Below, piece by piece: positions 62,647 through 64,000 of a DNA stretch of 64,000 nt. How positions within the stretch are numbered: position 1 is the first letter of the stretch; the number at the start of each line of letters is the position of its first letter. The DNA is from BOG-908 sp964242595. GTDB taxonomy: Bacteria > Pseudomonadota > Alphaproteobacteria > Acetobacterales > Acetobacteraceae. Under the pieces are notes generated by a model. It made no database searches. It saw nothing but the letters and a program-made list of their open reading frames with translations, and was not told where the DNA came from. Location of the stretch: the NCBI GenBank assembly GCA_964242595.1, contig CAXTBC010000007.1, positions 1-64,000 of the forward strand, read 5' to 3'. Both the position numbers and the translations under genes were made by a program.

Positions 62647-63000
62647 CTAAACTTCGCTACGCTGTTCAGGTTCTGTGACAGGCCAGCATCGCAGGATTTC
62701 GGCATCACGGGCATCAAGGTCGCTGCTGCCAGCGGGCACGTTCGTTCCAGTGTTCCGGAACATCGACAGCATCTGCGATTGGGTACCTACCCGAACCACC
62801 GGGCGGAATACACCCATACCGCGGTCGACCTGGATTGGCAACCAAAGTGCAGGCGTGATCACGTCGATCGACCGTGCGGGCAGGCGCCGTTCGCTTGCTT
62901 CCGTGCGTAGACCCGCATCCTGCAAACAAATCCTCCGCCACTGTTCCGGCGCCGGCTTCATGATCACCGCATGCAGGCGATCGATGGCGTCCTCGGCCAA
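62647..63000 (-). CDS. Doubtful ORF, unknown function
   Basis: A 117-residue ORF with a TTG start at 63000. It includes RICLQDAGLRTEASERRLPA and VITPALWLPIQVDRGMGVF. Composition looks coding-like, but there is no ribosome binding site and no recognised family. An overlapping plus-strand ORF (62675-63169) is equally open. The 62.6-63.1 kb stretch may simply be decayed DNA. Confidence 0.2.
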   Translation of the reverse strand: MAEDAIDRLHAVIMKPAPEQWRRICLQDAGLRTEASERRLPARSIDVITPALWLPIQVDRGMGVFRPVVRVGTQSQMLSMFRNTGTNVPAGSSDLDARDAEILRCWPVTEPEQRSEV

Positions 63001-63165
63001 GATGGCGCCAACTGACGAACGCGCAGGAGCGCACGCAACGTCGGCGCATTTCTGCTACACATCAGAGGATTGTCTCGCCAAGGCGCGCACCTTCCAAGCC
63101 CCTGGGCGTTGGTTGCGGCTGGATCAACCGCAGCGTTGCAAGCTGCGAAACAGGGAACTTCGATC

Positions 63166-63639
63166 ATGAGGATGCTTACGACCGGATTGTTTCTCGGCTG
63201 CCTGTCTGTGCTTCCCCAGGCGGCCTCCGCCACCGAAGGCCTCGTCGTGCAGGGCGACAGCGCCGGCTTCCACTACGGCCCCGCACCATCCTCCCTGCCC
63301 AAAGGCACCCAGGTCAGCAACCTGCTGGGGGACCCCTCTCAGCCGGGGCCGTTCGTCTTGCGCCTGATATTTCCGCCGCACACGGACATCATGCCCCACA
63401 CGCATTCCAAGCCGGAGACCGTCACGGTGTTGTCCGGCGAGATCTTTCACGAGCACGGAACGACGCTGGTGCACGCCCAGGGCACGGAACTGACGGCAGG
63501 CGGTTTCGTGTACCTGCCGCAAGGGATGCCCCATTCCTTGTGGACCACAAACCAGCAGGCCGTCATCCAGGTCTCGGGCACCGGGCCGTTCGGCCTGCAA
63601 TACGTCAACCCGGCCGACGACCCGAGCCGGGCGAAGTAG
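63166..63639 (+). CDS. Secreted cupin-domain protein
   Basis: The 157-residue product has a signal peptide (MRMLTTGLFLGCLSVLPQAASA). The cupin domain has motif 1 PPHTDIMPHTHSKPETVTVL, carrying metal-binding His and Glu, and motif 2 FVYLPQGMPHSLWT. Loss of the first Gly of motif 1 is common in this family. A metal site for Mn, Fe or Ni is likely; the substrate is unknown. The ATG at 63166 is preceded by a weak SD. Confidence 0.85.
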   Translation: MRMLTTGLFLGCLSVLPQAASATEGLVVQGDSAGFHYGPAPSSLPKGTQVSNLLGDPSQPGPFVLRLIFPPHTDIMPHTHSKPETVTVLSGEIFHEHGTTLVHAQGTELTAGGFVYLPQGMPHSLWTTNQQAVIQVSGTGPFGLQYVNPADDPSRAK

Positions 63640-63727
63640 CCGCGACACAAAGGTCACTGTTCGAGGTGGCTGGGCGTTCGGCGCCTCCACTTCGAACCGC
63701 CTGGTCCGGCCCAGTCTACAGCAGCGT

Positions 63728-64000
63728 CTAGTAGAACAGTATCGCGCCGGCCGACACCGCGTTTGAACTGGTCGAGTAGGGGCCGTGCGATTTCGACTCC
63801 TGGTGCGCGAACTCGCCCACCAGCGTGACCCAGCTTGTCAGGTTGTAGTAGCCGGCGCCGATCTCCGCTTCGTTGCGCCGCACAAGGTCGGGGTCGACGT
63901 CGCCGGCCGCGCGGAACAGGGAGCTCTGCCCGTAGCTTCCGACAAGCTTGAACTTCGGCGTGATCTTGTAGCTGGCCTGCACGTAGCCGCCTTCGGAGTC
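63728..64000 (-). CDS. Porin-like outer membrane protein, C-terminal part (5' end outside window)
   Basis: The minus-strand frame is open to the window edge. Visible are alternating beta strands: QASYKITPKFKLVGSYGQSS, EAEIGAGYYNLTSWVTLVGE and FAHQESKSHGPYST. The final strand is SNAVSAGAILFY, ending with an aromatic residue typical of porins recognised by the BAM machinery. About 90 residues are visible. Confidence 0.75.
   Translation of the reverse strand, partial: DSEGGYVQASYKITPKFKLVGSYGQSSLFRAAGDVDPDLVRRNEAEIGAGYYNLTSWVTLVGEFAHQESKSHGPYSTSSNAVSAGAILFY

Overview
The window is about 64 kb of GC-rich DNA whose gene content points to a flagellated alphaproteobacterium, most probably an Acetobacteraceae (Rhodospirillales). 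The evidence is the FliL-FliM-DUF6468-MotE-CheY-CheZ order, an FlbD-type sigma-54 activator, a MucR/Ros regulator, a Usg-family protein, and two dense families of intergenic repeats. The family-level assignment is inferred from gene order and protein style, not from a database match.

Layout. 1-5.2 kb: 3' part of dnaE, tRNA-Lys(CUU), a broken EF-hand gene, a small secreted protein and an alpha/beta hydrolase. 5.5-12.4 kb: a tightly packed flagellar/chemotaxis operon, fliL-fliM-DUF6468-motE-cheY-cheZ, ending in a 1007-residue exported solenoid-like protein. 12.5-14.0 kb: speD-speE (spermidine synthesis). 14.1-20.0 kb: two decayed retropepsin-like genes, an acyl-CoA dehydrogenase, a quinone oxidoreductase, an MBL-fold hydrolase and an SDR gene with an in-frame stop. 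20.0-23.3 kb (minus strand): flgF-flgG-flgA-flgH. 23.5-29.0 kb: a Gly-rich secreted protein, two tandem aspartate-type aminotransferases, glutathione reductase and an Fpg/Nei glycosylase. 29.3-33.2 kb (minus strand): flgE-flgK-flgL. 33.6-43.1 kb: fliK-flgD, then fliF-fliG-fliH-fliN-flbD-flhA. 43.1-46.0 kb: a graveyard of frameshifted transposase relics around an intact usg gene, plus a decayed groES/groEL relic that still carries a clean CIRCE operator. 46.1-64 kb: thiolase, mucR, tRNA-Val(CAC), low-complexity secreted proteins, a 2-hydroxyacid dehydrogenase, tandem OmpA-family proteins, mnmA, a DUF58 fragment, type II secretion minor pseudopilins (gspH-I-J-K), a cupredoxin-MCP pair, EthD, a cupin and the 3' end of a porin-like gene.

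How the genes work together. Four flagellar blocks encode much of the C-ring (FliM, FliN, FliG), MS-ring (FliF), export gate (FlhA), hook and junction (FlgD, FlgE, FlgK, FlgL, FliK), distal rod and L-ring (FlgF, FlgG, FlgH, with FlgA as P-ring chaperone), and chemotaxis output (CheY, CheZ). The flgF and flgE operons each have a near-consensus sigma-54 promoter. A shared dyad, CGGCA-N5-TGCCG, lies 50-80 bp upstream of each, which fits control by the FlbD-type activator encoded in the same window. Genes for FliP/Q/R, FlhB, FlgB/C/I/J, MotA/B and flagellin are not seen here.

The most unusual feature is structural. Repeat family B (about 130 bp, a long imperfect inverted repeat) occurs seven times in full and twice as a half copy. 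Repeat family A (about 60-160 bp) occurs seven times. Copies of B separate transcription units, split speD from speE, abut the broken end of a DUF58 gene and supply part of the N-terminal leader of GspK. One copy of A carries a 138-bp MITE-like insertion with a TTA target duplication. Several genes carry frameshifts or in-frame stops, indicating ongoing gene decay or, less interestingly, assembly errors.
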